Origin: Ignavibacteria bacterium | GTDB lineage: Bacteria > Bacteroidota > Ignavibacteria > Tepidaquicellales > Tepidaquicellaceae | DNA length: 64,000 nt | Assembly (NCBI GenBank): GCA_016704345.1 | Contig: JADJAH010000038.1 | Coordinates: 1-64,000, forward strand | Direction: 5' to 3' | Shown: positions 9,339 to 17,647 of the stretch, one piece after another | Position numbering within the stretch: position 1 is the stretch's first letter | How the letters are laid out: each line of letters starts with the position of its first letter | Notes under the pieces: generated by a model | Database searches by the model: none | Told to the model about the DNA's origin: nothing | What the model saw: only the letters and a program-made list of their open reading frames with translations | Made by a program: the position numbers and the translations under genes

Positions 9339-10487
9339 TTAAACAGATTGTTTTGCATTGTTTATGCCGGTCTGTACATCCAATCCGGCATTTGTTTCTT
9401 CTATAATGAAGTCGACCAGTTTTTTGAAGTCCTGGCCGGAGTTATACCATTGTTTTAACTGTCTGTCTGCGCCCGTGCCGTTCTCCATCATCTTGAAAAT
9501 ATAATTGATCTCTTCTCTGCTTCCGAGTTCGTCTACTACATCATCAATGAACTCAAGCAATTCTGCTACTAGTTCAGTGAACGGTACTTCTTTTTGCTTT
9601 CCAAAATCTATGAGCTTTCCGTGAATGCCGTATCTTGCTGCTCGCCACTTGTTCTCATTGATCAGGGCTCTCCTGTATATTCTGAATCCAAGATTTTGCT
9701 GAATGAGTTTGTGAAGTTTTACAACCAGAGCCTGAATCAATGCGGCAAGCGCTATGGTCTCATCTACTCTCATCTGAACATCGCAGATTCTGAATTCAAG
9801 CGTATTAAAAAACGGATGAGTTCTTACATCCCACCAAACTTTCTTTGCGTTATCTATGCAATTTGTTTTGATGAGCATATTGATGAAACTGTCATACTCG
9901 GCAAGGCTTGAGAAATAATCGGGTATTCCGGTTCTGGGGAATTTATCAAATACCTTCACCCTATATGACTTGAATCCTGTATCTCTTCCAAGCCAGAAAG
10001 GTGAATTGGTTGACAGAGCAAATATGTGCGGAAGAAAATATCTCGCAGCATTCATTATCTGAATACCAATCTCCCTGTTTGCAATACCTACGTGTACATG
10101 AAGCCCGAATATGAGATTTGCTCTTGCAGCATCCTGCATTTCGCGGAGTATCTCTTTGTATCTAGGATGATCCGTGATCGCCTGATCGCGCCAGTGAGAA
10201 AAGGGATGTGTGCCTGCAGATGCTATCTTGAGGCCATGCTGTTGTGAAAGCATTGCCAGTCCTTGTCTTAATTCGGTAACTTCTTTTCTGGCTTCCTGAA
10301 TATTTGCGCAAATGTTTGTTCCTGTCTCAATGACAGAAGCATGCATTTCAGGTTTAAAGTTTTCCTTGAGAAGAAGTTTGCCCTCTTCAAAAATTGCCTG
10401 GACATGTGACTGTAGTTCCCTCGTCTCAGGATCAATGATCATGAACTCTTCTTCTATGCCGAGCGTATATTTTTCTTCGACGCTCAT
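9339..10487 (-). CDS. YbdK-type carboxylate-amine ligase (GCS2 family)
   Basis: A 382-residue protein of the glutamate-cysteine ligase type 2 family, of typical length. Diagnostic segments: LGIEEEFMIIDPETREL at the N-terminus (Mg/ATP-binding acidic cluster), GTHPFSHWRDQ, GLHVHVG in the active site, and NTLEFRICDVQ. Family members form gamma-glutamyl-type or other carboxylate-amine bonds with ATP; the true substrate of YbdK-like proteins is mostly unknown. It lies 32 bp downstream of an ATP-grasp gene and 21 bp upstream of an M29-type peptidase, so co-transcription is very likely. Confidence 0.88.
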   Translation of the reverse strand: MSVEEKYTLGIEEEFMIIDPETRELQSHVQAIFEEGKLLLKENFKPEMHASVIETGTNICANIQEARKEVTELRQGLAMLSQQHGLKIASAGTHPFSHWRDQAITDHPRYKEILREMQDAARANLIFGLHVHVGIANREIGIQIMNAARYFLPHIFALSTNSPFWLGRDTGFKSYRVKVFDKFPRTGIPDYFSSLAEYDSFINMLIKTNCIDNAKKVWWDVRTHPFFNTLEFRICDVQMRVDETIALAALIQALVVKLHKLIQQNLGFRIYRRALINENKWRAARYGIHGKLIDFGKQKEVPFTELVAELLEFIDDVVDELGSREEINYIFKMMENGTGADRQLKQWYNSGQDFKKLVDFIIEETNAGLDVQTGINNAKQSV

Positions 10488-10519
10488 TAATTCCTCCTTA
10501 TGCTACTAAATCGTTATTA

Positions 10520-11533
10520 TTATTTTTTCTTAGCTTTTGACTTAGTGGATTCTGCCTTTTTTTTTTCGACGTTTGAAAATGAGATAAGCTCGTCATTAAC
10601 GGAAGCCTTAACAAATAGTCCCCATGTAAGATTGTTCAATCCTTCACGGTGTATCTTAGCTTTGTTGATGGCCATGTTGGCGGCTGCTTCAACTACCCAG
10701 TCAAAATTTTCCTGACCAACTGAATTCACATCCGCATCAGGAGCCGGATTGCAGAAATCAATTGCTATAGGAACACCATTCCTGACTGCAAATTCTACAG
10801 TATTAAAATCATAACCAAGAGCCATATTGAGTTTCAACGTATATTCTTTTATCAGGTCAAGAAGCTTTTGATCTGCCGGTTCTGCATTTGATACATATCT
10901 TAGGTGATGCGGATTTCTTGGCTCATACGGCATTATAAGGACGTCTTTTCTGTCAATGCAGTAGCATCTGAAATAACTGTCGAAAGTAATTTCTTCCTGA
11001 AGCATCATGACAAGCTGTTCAGTCTCATTATACTTGCTGAAAAAATCAGCAGCATCTTCAACTCTGTAAACACTCTTCCATCCACCGCCTGAGTAAGGCT
11101 TGAAGTAAGCCGGGAAGCCAACATAATCGAATATGCCTTCCCAATCAAGAGGGAAAGATAAATTTCTGAACGAGTTTGCGCTTGTGTCAGCAGGATGCTG
11201 ATTGGAAGGTAACAGAACTGTCTTTGGAACAGGAACGCCAACTTTGGTTGCCAATGCATTGTTGAAGAACTTATCATCTGCAGCCCACCAGAACGGATTA
11301 TTAACAACGGCCGTACCGGCAATTGCGGCATTCTTGAGCATGCCTCTGTAGAAAGGAACATCCTGGGAAATCCTGTCGAAAATTACATCATAACCCATGT
11401 ATTCACCCTGCATCACTTTGTCTATCGAAACGAATTCCGCTACTATTCCGTCAACATTCTTTTCATTGACTCTGTCAACAAAAGCCTGAGGGAAAGTATT
11501 TTCCTGTCCAAATAATATGCCGATCTTTTTCAT
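10520..11533 (-). CDS. ATP-grasp ligase (first gene of the amidoligase cluster)
   Basis: A 337-residue ATP-grasp enzyme. The N-terminus (MKKIGILFGQENTFPQA) is a pre-ATP-grasp Rossmann-like domain. The nucleotide-binding part has AYFKPYSGGGWKSVY (Lys plus glycine loop). The metal-binding end has GYDFNTVEFAVRNG and AIDFCNPAPDADV, fitting the D/E-x-N ligands. A Lys-rich tail (about 12 residues) ends the protein. It is first in the minus-strand cluster with a YbdK-type ligase, an M29-type peptidase and a second ATP-grasp. The product is probably a small peptide or amino-acid conjugate; the substrates cannot be read from sequence. Confidence 0.8.
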   Translation of the reverse strand: MKKIGILFGQENTFPQAFVDRVNEKNVDGIVAEFVSIDKVMQGEYMGYDVIFDRISQDVPFYRGMLKNAAIAGTAVVNNPFWWAADDKFFNNALATKVGVPVPKTVLLPSNQHPADTSANSFRNLSFPLDWEGIFDYVGFPAYFKPYSGGGWKSVYRVEDAADFFSKYNETEQLVMMLQEEITFDSYFRCYCIDRKDVLIMPYEPRNPHHLRYVSNAEPADQKLLDLIKEYTLKLNMALGYDFNTVEFAVRNGVPIAIDFCNPAPDADVNSVGQENFDWVVEAAANMAINKAKIHREGLNNLTWGLFVKASVNDELISFSNVEKKKAESTKSKAKKK

Positions 11534-11688
11534 TAAATTTATTGTCTCCTGAAGTTTAATTGTTTTTGAATCATCCGGAAAGTTTGGATCTGACCGAAAG
11601 ATATAATGTAATTTTGGTAGTTGAGAATTTAGGTATTATATAGGATAATTTGAATGGCAAATTCTATAAAATCTTAATCTCTCTTACC

Positions 11689-11753
11689 GAGGTTGTCTCA
11701 AAACCAAACCACTCTATCATTCCCGTGTGCCTTCCCTTAAACAGAACAACCTC
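11689..11753. repeat. Short inverted-repeat element (GAGGTTGT ends)
   Basis: This 65-bp element is bounded by GAGGTTGT (11689-11696) and ACAACCTC (11746-11753). Its left half, including CAAAACC and the internal CATTCCCG, resembles the left half of the longer palindrome at 30792-30900, so both probably belong to one MITE-like family. Confidence 0.55.
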
Positions 11754-11764
11754 AAAACTCTCAG

Positions 11765-11893
11765 CAGTCACCCTCTCCCCGTGGGAGAGGGCTGGGGTGA
11801 GGGTGATCTCGGCACGCAAGTTCAACGTCCCCGCTGAGAACTCTCAGCAGTCTCTCTCTCACCGTGGGAGAGGGCCGGGGTGAGCGTGATCTC
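11765..11893. repeat. Two copies of a CCCTCTCCC/GGGAGAGGG palindrome
   Basis: Copy 1 (11765-11810) has the stem CCCTCTCCC-CGT-GGGAGAGGG followed by a GGGGTGAGGGTGATCTC tail. Copy 2 (11847-11893) has a decayed left arm (CTCTCTCTCACC) but the same GGGAGAGGG and GTGAGCGTGATCTC. The same family recurs in opposite orientation at 32053-32182. Confidence 0.7.
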
Positions 11894-12014
11894 ATTGCTC
11901 AGCCATGTCACAATAATCATCCTGAGATCACAATAAAAAGCAGGTTAAAAGAAATTTTAAAAAGTTCCAAGTTAAGACTTGATATTTTTAGCATTTACGC
12001 ATAATTTTAGCTGT

Positions 12015-12431
12015 ATGAAAATTAAGTACTACTTAACAGCCCTTACGGGTGTGATTCTCATGAGCGGAGTATTATTTGCGGCGGTAACGCTTCAATACTT
12101 CACTGCACGGGATAATGCAAACGGGGTCTTGGTAGAATGGAAGACCGGAGACGAAGCCGGAACGACAAAATTTGAAATTGAAAGAAGCGCAGAGAGTCCG
12201 GATAATTTCATTTACATAGACTTTAAGTCAGCCACCGGTAACAATTCATTTTATTCGTATCAGGATAATTCAGTTGATTTGGGAAATGGCAGAACTTCAG
12301 CCTTATATTTTTACAGGCTGAAATGCATTGAGCCAAACGGTAATCACACTTTTACAAATCACATTACCGTAACTCACACCGTTTCAGGAATAAGAAGCAC
12401 CTGGGGCAGTATCAAAGCGATCTTCAGGTAA
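12015..12431 (+). CDS. Small secreted fibronectin-like protein
   Basis: A 138-residue protein with an N-terminal signal peptide (MKIKYYLTALTGVILMSGVLFA). The following beta-rich domain (LQYFTARDNANGVLVEWKTGDE, then FYRLKCIEPNGNHTFTNHITV) resembles the Fn3-like single-domain exported proteins common in Ignavibacteria. It ends in a basic tail, STWGSIKAIFR. I prefer the ATG at 12015 to the one at 11979 because it puts the signal peptide at the N-terminus. Function is unknown; a cell-surface or periplasmic location is likely. It stands alone, 45 bp before a DUF4870-like gene. Confidence 0.65.
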   Translation: MKIKYYLTALTGVILMSGVLFAAVTLQYFTARDNANGVLVEWKTGDEAGTTKFEIERSAESPDNFIYIDFKSATGNNSFYSYQDNSVDLGNGRTSALYFYRLKCIEPNGNHTFTNHITVTHTVSGIRSTWGSIKAIFR

Positions 12432-12476
12432 GATCAAAAAAACTTCTACATTAAAAAACATTTAAAGGGGAATACT

Positions 12477-12815
12477 ATGTCAGAAAGTACGCGAACTCTG
12501 AGTGCAACACCTGAACAAATCGAATCGGGTAAGACAATGGCAATAGTTTCTTATCTGATTTTTTTCATTCCGTTGCTAATGGATGATATGAGAAAGAATC
12601 CCTTCGTGATGTTTCATACCGAACAATCAATCGTTTTATTGCTTCTCAATATAGCTGCAGGCATTGTAGGATCGTTAACTTGCGGTATCGGATTAGTCCT
12701 TTATATTCCATGGATCATCTTCCTGATCATGGGAATCATGAATGCATCCAACGGCGAAATGAAACTATTGCCGGTCATCGGCCAATATGGTGAGAAGTTC
12801 AATCTCGTGAAATAA
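12477..12815 (+). CDS. Small membrane protein, DUF4870-like
   Basis: A 112-residue protein with three hydrophobic segments: about residues 21-36 (MAIVSYLIFFIPLL), 50-70 (SIVLLLLNIAAGIVGSL) and 72-90 (IGLVLYIPWIIFLIMGI). The short hydrophilic N-terminus and the FHTEQS...G...NG pattern fit the DUF4870/Tic20-like family. Biochemical function is unknown. The start at 12477 follows an A/G-rich leader (AAAGGGGAATACT), one of the few Shine-Dalgarno-like sequences here. Confidence 0.65.
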   Translation: MSESTRTLSATPEQIESGKTMAIVSYLIFFIPLLMDDMRKNPFVMFHTEQSIVLLLLNIAAGIVGSLTCGIGLVLYIPWIIFLIMGIMNASNGEMKLLPVIGQYGEKFNLVK

Positions 12816-12984
12816 TATCACGAATCTCGGAATATCATCTCCGGCATTAAACCTATCATTGTTTCCAATTGTCATAGTTGCTGAATAGTCACTTGTTACA
12901 GCTTTGACTATTCTAAAAACATCTAAGGACAAATATGGAAAACACTTTCGCAATTCTTCCGCAACTTAAAATTTGTTTTGCAGC

Positions 12985-13398
12985 ATGAGAAAATATGCAT
13001 TGCTTTTTCTCATGCTGATATGCTCATGCAATAAAGAAAAAGAGCAAATGGTTCTTCCGGATTTTGGCAAAGCGGACAAAGTATCATTAACTTACAAGAC
13101 TGACTTTGACTCTGCAGGAAAAATCATACTGAAGAACATTGACATTACAGACCCGGAAGAAATTTCGAAACTGCGCGCAACAATCACAACCATTCCATTC
13201 GATTATCAATATTGCCTGTCTACAGGTACCATGGCATTCTATAAAGACAGTTCTGTCATTACTGAAGTGGTATTCAACACAACTAAAGATTTCCGGCACA
13301 TCGCGTTTAATTATAACAACAAACTGATTGCCATTGCACTCTCGGAAAAAGATGCAGCAATGCTTGAGAGCTATAAAGATAAGATCAGTATCCATTGA
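12985..13398 (+). CDS. Putative lipoprotein
   Basis: A 137-residue protein with a short lipoprotein signal (MRKYALLFLMLICSC, lipobox ICSC) and a beta-strand-rich mature part. There is no recognisable family. The ATG at 12985 places the lipobox correctly, so I use it over the ATG at 12973. It overlaps nothing and precedes the YHYH protein by about 70 bp. Probably an outer- or inner-membrane-anchored periplasmic protein. Confidence 0.6.
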   Translation: MRKYALLFLMLICSCNKEKEQMVLPDFGKADKVSLTYKTDFDSAGKIILKNIDITDPEEISKLRATITTIPFDYQYCLSTGTMAFYKDSSVITEVVFNTTKDFRHIAFNYNNKLIAIALSEKDAAMLESYKDKISIH

Positions 13399-13466
13399 AT
13401 CCCGGAGTTAACATAAGCTTTAACCATGTTGAAATTCTCAAAAAGTTTATCAATAAATATCTGACA

Positions 13467-15005
13467 ATGAAAAATCTGATTCTGGCACTTGCAATGCTCA
13501 CGACCTCAATCGGCTATTCTCAAATTTCACCTGATCTCTATTCATGGAAAATTAATCTGAACGGTGCCACAGGCTATAACGGAATACCCGCAGACGTGCA
13601 GCAAATCCGGTATTCGGCAAATTTCACTTATGTCAGCAGTACTGGTATTCCTTCCTATACTATCGGACCATGGACGATGAATCCAAATATTGCAAGCAAT
13701 CAGAACTGGACATTTAAGATAGCCAGATTTCCAGTCGCCGACCCTACACCCGCAACCGCAGGCAACGGACAAATTGGTGTCCTGATAAACGGAGTTGTGC
13801 TGTTCAATCCGGGCGACGCCATGTCATACAACAATCAAAACATCTGGCACAGAGTTGCGCAGTATTTTGAGGCGGTAAGTTTTGATACCTCGGGCGGACA
13901 TCCGGCACCGGGAGGAGTTTATCACTATCATATAAACATGAAGAAACTCTATACTCCGAATGCAAGCGAACACTCACCGATTCTTGGTTACATGTTTGAC
14001 GGATTTCCGCTGTACGGGCCTTATGCATACTCAAACACAAACGGAACCGGCGGAATAAGGAGAATGAAAAGCGGATACAAAAAAAGAAACATCACTACAA
14101 GAACAACTCTCCCGAACGGCACAGTTCTTCCGCCAAATCAATATGGTCCGGCCGTCAGTTCGTCCTATCCGCTTGGTTGCTTCATAGAAGATTATGAACT
14201 TTCGGCAAGCGGAACAGATCTGGATTCACACAACGGAAGATTTAGCGTTACTCCCGATTATCCATCCGGCATTTATGCTTACTTCATTGCATTGGATTCA
14301 CTGGGTAATCCGGAGTTTCCATATATAATAGGAAATACATTTTACGGAGAAGTTGTCGCCGGAAATACGGGACCCGGCGGCGGACATATTACCATAACGG
14401 AACCGGTCAATCAGTTTGCTCCGAAATATTTGACGCTCAACGCGCTTCTTCAGGGCTTCTATGATGAGAATACAAATACCATGACGACTGATACTCTGCG
14501 GGTTTACTTAAGAAGTAGTATTTCTCCTTATTCTATAGTTGATTCAGCAAAAGCAAATTCTAATTCAAGCGGAACGGGATCATTCATATTTGCAAACGCA
14601 TCTAACAACACTCCATATTATTTGCAGATCAAGCATCGTAATACTGTTGAAACCTGGAGCTCTGTTGCGGTTTCTTTTGTCAATTCTGTTATGAGTTATG
14701 ATTTCACACCAGCGGCGGGGAAAGCATTTGGAAATAATATGAAACAAGTTGACAGCTCGCCTTTGAAGTTTGCAGCTTACAGCGGTGATGTGAATCAGGA
14801 CGGCACAATAGAGGCTTCAGACTTGAGCGCTATTGACAATGCAGTCTTTGGGTTCGCCACAGGTTACATTTCCACAGACATAAATGGTGACGGTACAGTT
14901 GATGCATCTGACGCTTCTATCACCGAGAATAATGCTTTCAATTATGTTGGCAGGATAACACCCTTATTTCTTGAGAGCGATGGCGGCTTGAAGATCAATC
15001 CATAG
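13467..15005 (+). CDS. Secreted YHYH-domain protein with C-terminal dockerin-like repeats
   Basis: A 512-residue exported protein (signal MKNLILALAMLTTSIGYSQ). The central region contains the YHYH signature in GGVYHYHINMKKLY and the associated ILGYMFDGFPLYGPYAY segment, near residues 150-190. After a linker with an Ig-like beta segment, residues about 430-495 form a dockerin-like pair of calcium loops: GDVNQDGTIEASDLSAID and DINGDGTVDASDASITEN. YHYH domains have no established biochemical role. Dockerin-like modules usually mediate protein-protein docking in extracellular complexes; no cohesin is visible here. I use the ATG at 13467, in front of the signal peptide, not the upstream TTG-like extension. 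Confidence 0.75.
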   Translation: MKNLILALAMLTTSIGYSQISPDLYSWKINLNGATGYNGIPADVQQIRYSANFTYVSSTGIPSYTIGPWTMNPNIASNQNWTFKIARFPVADPTPATAGNGQIGVLINGVVLFNPGDAMSYNNQNIWHRVAQYFEAVSFDTSGGHPAPGGVYHYHINMKKLYTPNASEHSPILGYMFDGFPLYGPYAYSNTNGTGGIRRMKSGYKKRNITTRTTLPNGTVLPPNQYGPAVSSSYPLGCFIEDYELSASGTDLDSHNGRFSVTPDYPSGIYAYFIALDSLGNPEFPYIIGNTFYGEVVAGNTGPGGGHITITEPVNQFAPKYLTLNALLQGFYDENTNTMTTDTLRVYLRSSISPYSIVDSAKANSNSSGTGSFIFANASNNTPYYLQIKHRNTVETWSSVAVSFVNSVMSYDFTPAAGKAFGNNMKQVDSSPLKFAAYSGDVNQDGTIEASDLSAIDNAVFGFATGYISTDINGDGTVDASDASITENNAFNYVGRITPLFLESDGGLKINP

Positions 15006-15220
15006 AAATTTTTATGCGTGTTATTATGTGCAGCTGAGATCTATTTGAAATTAAAAAATTTCTCGCCGAAAATTCTGAAGTCGGATGTAGTGACATGCAA
15101 TAGTTGGTATGGTTCGGGAAATTAGTTTGCTTCAGTCACTCACAAATATTTTTTCCGTGATTTTGCTTAAACATTATTGCATCTTGTTCGTATCTCAGAA
15201 TAAAAACATTTATGTATAAC

Positions 15221-15586
15221 ATGCCATCTGAGTTACAAACTGCAAAGACTTTTTTTCTTGTTTCCGGAATAATTAACATACTGGGATTTCTGGGCTGGGG
15301 AACCTCGACTGTCATCGGAGGCGCATTCTCCTGCGGTCTTGGATGCATAGTAGGAATTCTCCCTGTTCTCAATATCATAAGCTCCATTATGGACTTCATC
15401 GCTTATAATAAGCTTAACACACTGAACAGAACCGGAACCTACAGTACAATACAGACCGCATCAGTATTCCAGATCGTAACAATACTTACAGGTAATGTCG
15501 TGAGCTTTGTCTTTGGAATAATAAATTTGAACAATATCGGAAGAGACAGCATAAAGTTATTTCTTCAGGAGAGAGGTATTTATTAA
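15221..15586 (+). CDS. Hypothetical small membrane protein
   Basis: A 121-residue protein with three or four hydrophobic segments (FFLVSGIINILGFLGWGT, then a Gly/Cys-rich FSCGLGCIVGILPVLNIISS, then VFQIVTILTGNVVSFVFGI). I do not recognise the family. It ends 26 bp before prfA and may share its transcript. The start could be the ATG at 15212 or 15221; the second is chosen because it is followed directly by the conserved-looking hydrophilic N-terminus. Confidence 0.5.
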   Translation: MPSELQTAKTFFLVSGIINILGFLGWGTSTVIGGAFSCGLGCIVGILPVLNIISSIMDFIAYNKLNTLNRTGTYSTIQTASVFQIVTILTGNVVSFVFGIINLNNIGRDSIKLFLQERGIY

Positions 15587-15612
15587 TACATCAGCAGCTG
15601 AAATCAGAAAAC

Positions 15613-16683
15613 ATGTTTGAAAAATTAGACAAAGTTAAATCCCGATACGAGGAAATTGCAGTTCTGTTAGCCGACCCCGGTGTTACTAATAATCAGGAGC
15701 AGTTTAGAAAACTTTCTAAAGAATATTCCGACCTCGGTGAAGTTGTCGGTGCTTATGACAATTATCTTGCTGCAAAAAAGCAATCAGAGGAGAACCGCGC
15801 GCTGCTTTTTGCTACAACAGAGCAGGAGATGAAGGAACTTGCAAGATCTGAGCAGGAGGAAATTGATGCAAAGCTCGAGAGCATAGAGGCACAGATAAAG
15901 GAACTTCTCATACCAAAGGATCCTGCTGATGACAAGAATGCAATTCTTGAGATCAGGGCAGGTACAGGTGGTGAAGAGGCCGCATTGTTTGCCGCAGATC
16001 TTTACAGAATGTACACGAGATATTTTGAGACGAAGAACTGGAAGACCGAGCTTATTGATTTTAATGAGTCTTCAATTCCGGGCGGCATCAAAGAAGTTGT
16101 GATGAATGTTTCCGGCAAAAGCATTTACGGTGATCTTAAGTACGAAAGCGGAGTACATCGTGTTCAGAGAGTTCCGCAGACTGAGTCAAGCGGAAGGGTT
16201 CATACATCTGCAGCTTCTGTTGCAGTTTTTCCCGAAGCCGAAGATGTTGATCTTTATGTCAATGACAATGATCTGCGAATTGATGTATTCAGATCAGGAG
16301 GTGCGGGCGGACAGAACGTTAACAAGGTAGAAACGGCGATAAGAATTACACATGTGCCAACAGGCATTGTCGTTCAGTGTCAGGATGAAAGATCCCAGCT
16401 CAAGAATAAACTCAAGGCAATGAAAGTACTCAGGTCAAGATTGTATGAACTTGAACTTGCAAAGCGCGACAAAGAGCTTTCAACCCAGAGAAAGCTGATG
16501 GTGAAATCAGGTGACAGAAGCGATAAGATCAGAACATACAACTTTCCTCAGAACAGACTTACCGATCACAGAATAGGACTCACGCTTTACAATCTGTCCG
16601 ACATAGTGGAAGGCGACCTCGATGAGATCATTGACAAGCTAAAAACTGCCGACAGGGCAGAGCGTCTTTCCTCAACCGAATAG
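15613..16683 (+). CDS. prfA: Peptide chain release factor 1
   Basis: A full-length RF1 of 356 residues, which releases the finished peptide at UAA and UAG stop codons. The catalytic GGQ loop is present in FRSGGAGGQNVNKVETA. The stop-codon reading element is in RVPQTESSGRVHTS (PxT motif as PQT, consistent with RF1 and not the SPF of RF2). The RAGTGGEEAALFA segment and the C-terminal RTYNFPQNRLTDHRI segment are also typical. It is preceded by a small membrane-protein gene. No prmC homologue follows; the next gene, on the opposite strand, is a methyltransferase of a different type. Confidence 0.97.
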   Translation: MFEKLDKVKSRYEEIAVLLADPGVTNNQEQFRKLSKEYSDLGEVVGAYDNYLAAKKQSEENRALLFATTEQEMKELARSEQEEIDAKLESIEAQIKELLIPKDPADDKNAILEIRAGTGGEEAALFAADLYRMYTRYFETKNWKTELIDFNESSIPGGIKEVVMNVSGKSIYGDLKYESGVHRVQRVPQTESSGRVHTSAASVAVFPEAEDVDLYVNDNDLRIDVFRSGGAGGQNVNKVETAIRITHVPTGIVVQCQDERSQLKNKLKAMKVLRSRLYELELAKRDKELSTQRKLMVKSGDRSDKIRTYNFPQNRLTDHRIGLTLYNLSDIVEGDLDEIIDKLKTADRAERLSSTE

Positions 16684-16691
16684 CAATCAAC

Positions 16692-17453
16692 TCAACTTAA
16701 ACTTCCCGCATAAATTACTGTCTCGTATTCTAATGTGACGAGACCGTTGTTGTTGTATTTCTTGTGAATATCTTTGAGTTCTTTTATCAGCTCATCAAAT
16801 TTTGGACCCGACAAAGGAATGTAAGATGAAGATAACAAACGTCCTTCAAGTGCTTCATAATCTAGAACCTGAACGTTATCCAATTTGTGCAATCGAAATT
16901 TGTCAGGACTAAAGAATTCTTCAATTTCCTGTGATTCATAATTCTCGTGTTTCACTTTGTTGTAATCTGTTCCATACTTCTCCAGCAGTGCAAAATATTC
17001 ATTCATGAATCCTTCACCTGATTTTTTCTTGTTCCAGATAAGAAAAACAAGCCCGTTGTCTTTGAGTATTCTTTTGAACTCAATTCTTGCAGCGGATTTT
17101 TCAAACCAATGAAATGCCTGACCTGCAATGATGATATCGATGCAATTGTCAGGCAATGTCGTGACTTCTGCAGAACCGTTAATACTAATGAAATTATCAT
17201 TACCGGAGTAAAAGCTTTCGGCAGCAGCTCGCATATCACTATTCGGATCAACTCCATAAACAGTGTATCCTGATTCGACAAATTGTTCTGCAGAAATGCC
17301 GGTGCCGGATCCGATATCAGCAACTTTGCATAAATGGCTTATTCCAAATTCTTTCTCCAGGAGATTGACCATTCCTGCCGGGTAATGTGGTCTGTATTTA
17401 ACATAATTCTCAACTCTGTTGCTGAACCTTGAAACAGTATCTCTATCTTTCAT
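16692..17453 (-). CDS. Class I SAM-dependent methyltransferase
   Basis: A 253-residue methyltransferase. The SAM-binding motif I is VADIGSGTGISAEQF (about residues 44-58), followed by YGVDPNSDM (motif II acidic residue), and motif IV/post-I DIIIAGQAFHWF, with the HWF typical of the Methyltransf_11 small-molecule group. The N-terminus (FSNRVENYVKYRPHYP) is the usual substrate-side helix of this family. The substrate is unknown. It converges on prfA with an 8-bp gap and is transcribed alone. Confidence 0.85.
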   Translation of the reverse strand: MKDRDTVSRFSNRVENYVKYRPHYPAGMVNLLEKEFGISHLCKVADIGSGTGISAEQFVESGYTVYGVDPNSDMRAAAESFYSGNDNFISINGSAEVTTLPDNCIDIIIAGQAFHWFEKSAARIEFKRILKDNGLVFLIWNKKKSGEGFMNEYFALLEKYGTDYNKVKHENYESQEIEEFFSPDKFRLHKLDNVQVLDYEALEGRLLSSSYIPLSGPKFDELIKELKDIHKKYNNNGLVTLEYETVIYAGSLS

Positions 17454-17647
17454 ATTCGGGGTTTTTTAAATAATAATTTGATTATGAGTAAGAATCTAAA
17501 AAGTAAACCACTATTTCAAGCTAAACACCCGTATATCATTTTTGATAAAAATGAATTATTTTGCCTTAAACCAAAATCAATTACCCGGCATACTTTCTAC
17601 CATTTAGTTAACCAGAAATTTTCGCAATAAGCAAACCCCTATCAAAC

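Larger units (their letters stand above)
11534..12014. other. Intergenic region with palindromic repeats
   Basis: No gene is visible. The first 100 bp must hold the promoter of the leftward amidoligase cluster; no motif stands out. The rest contains an inverted-repeat element (11689-11753) and two CCCTCTCCC/GGGAGAGGG-type palindromes (listed separately). Open frames here are produced by the repeats and are not credible genes. Confidence 0.6.

Noticed and set aside
11650..11883. Open frame across the palindromic repeats
   Set aside because: The translation is produced by the repeat sequence (SPWERAGVRV type), a well-known artefact of REP-like palindromes.
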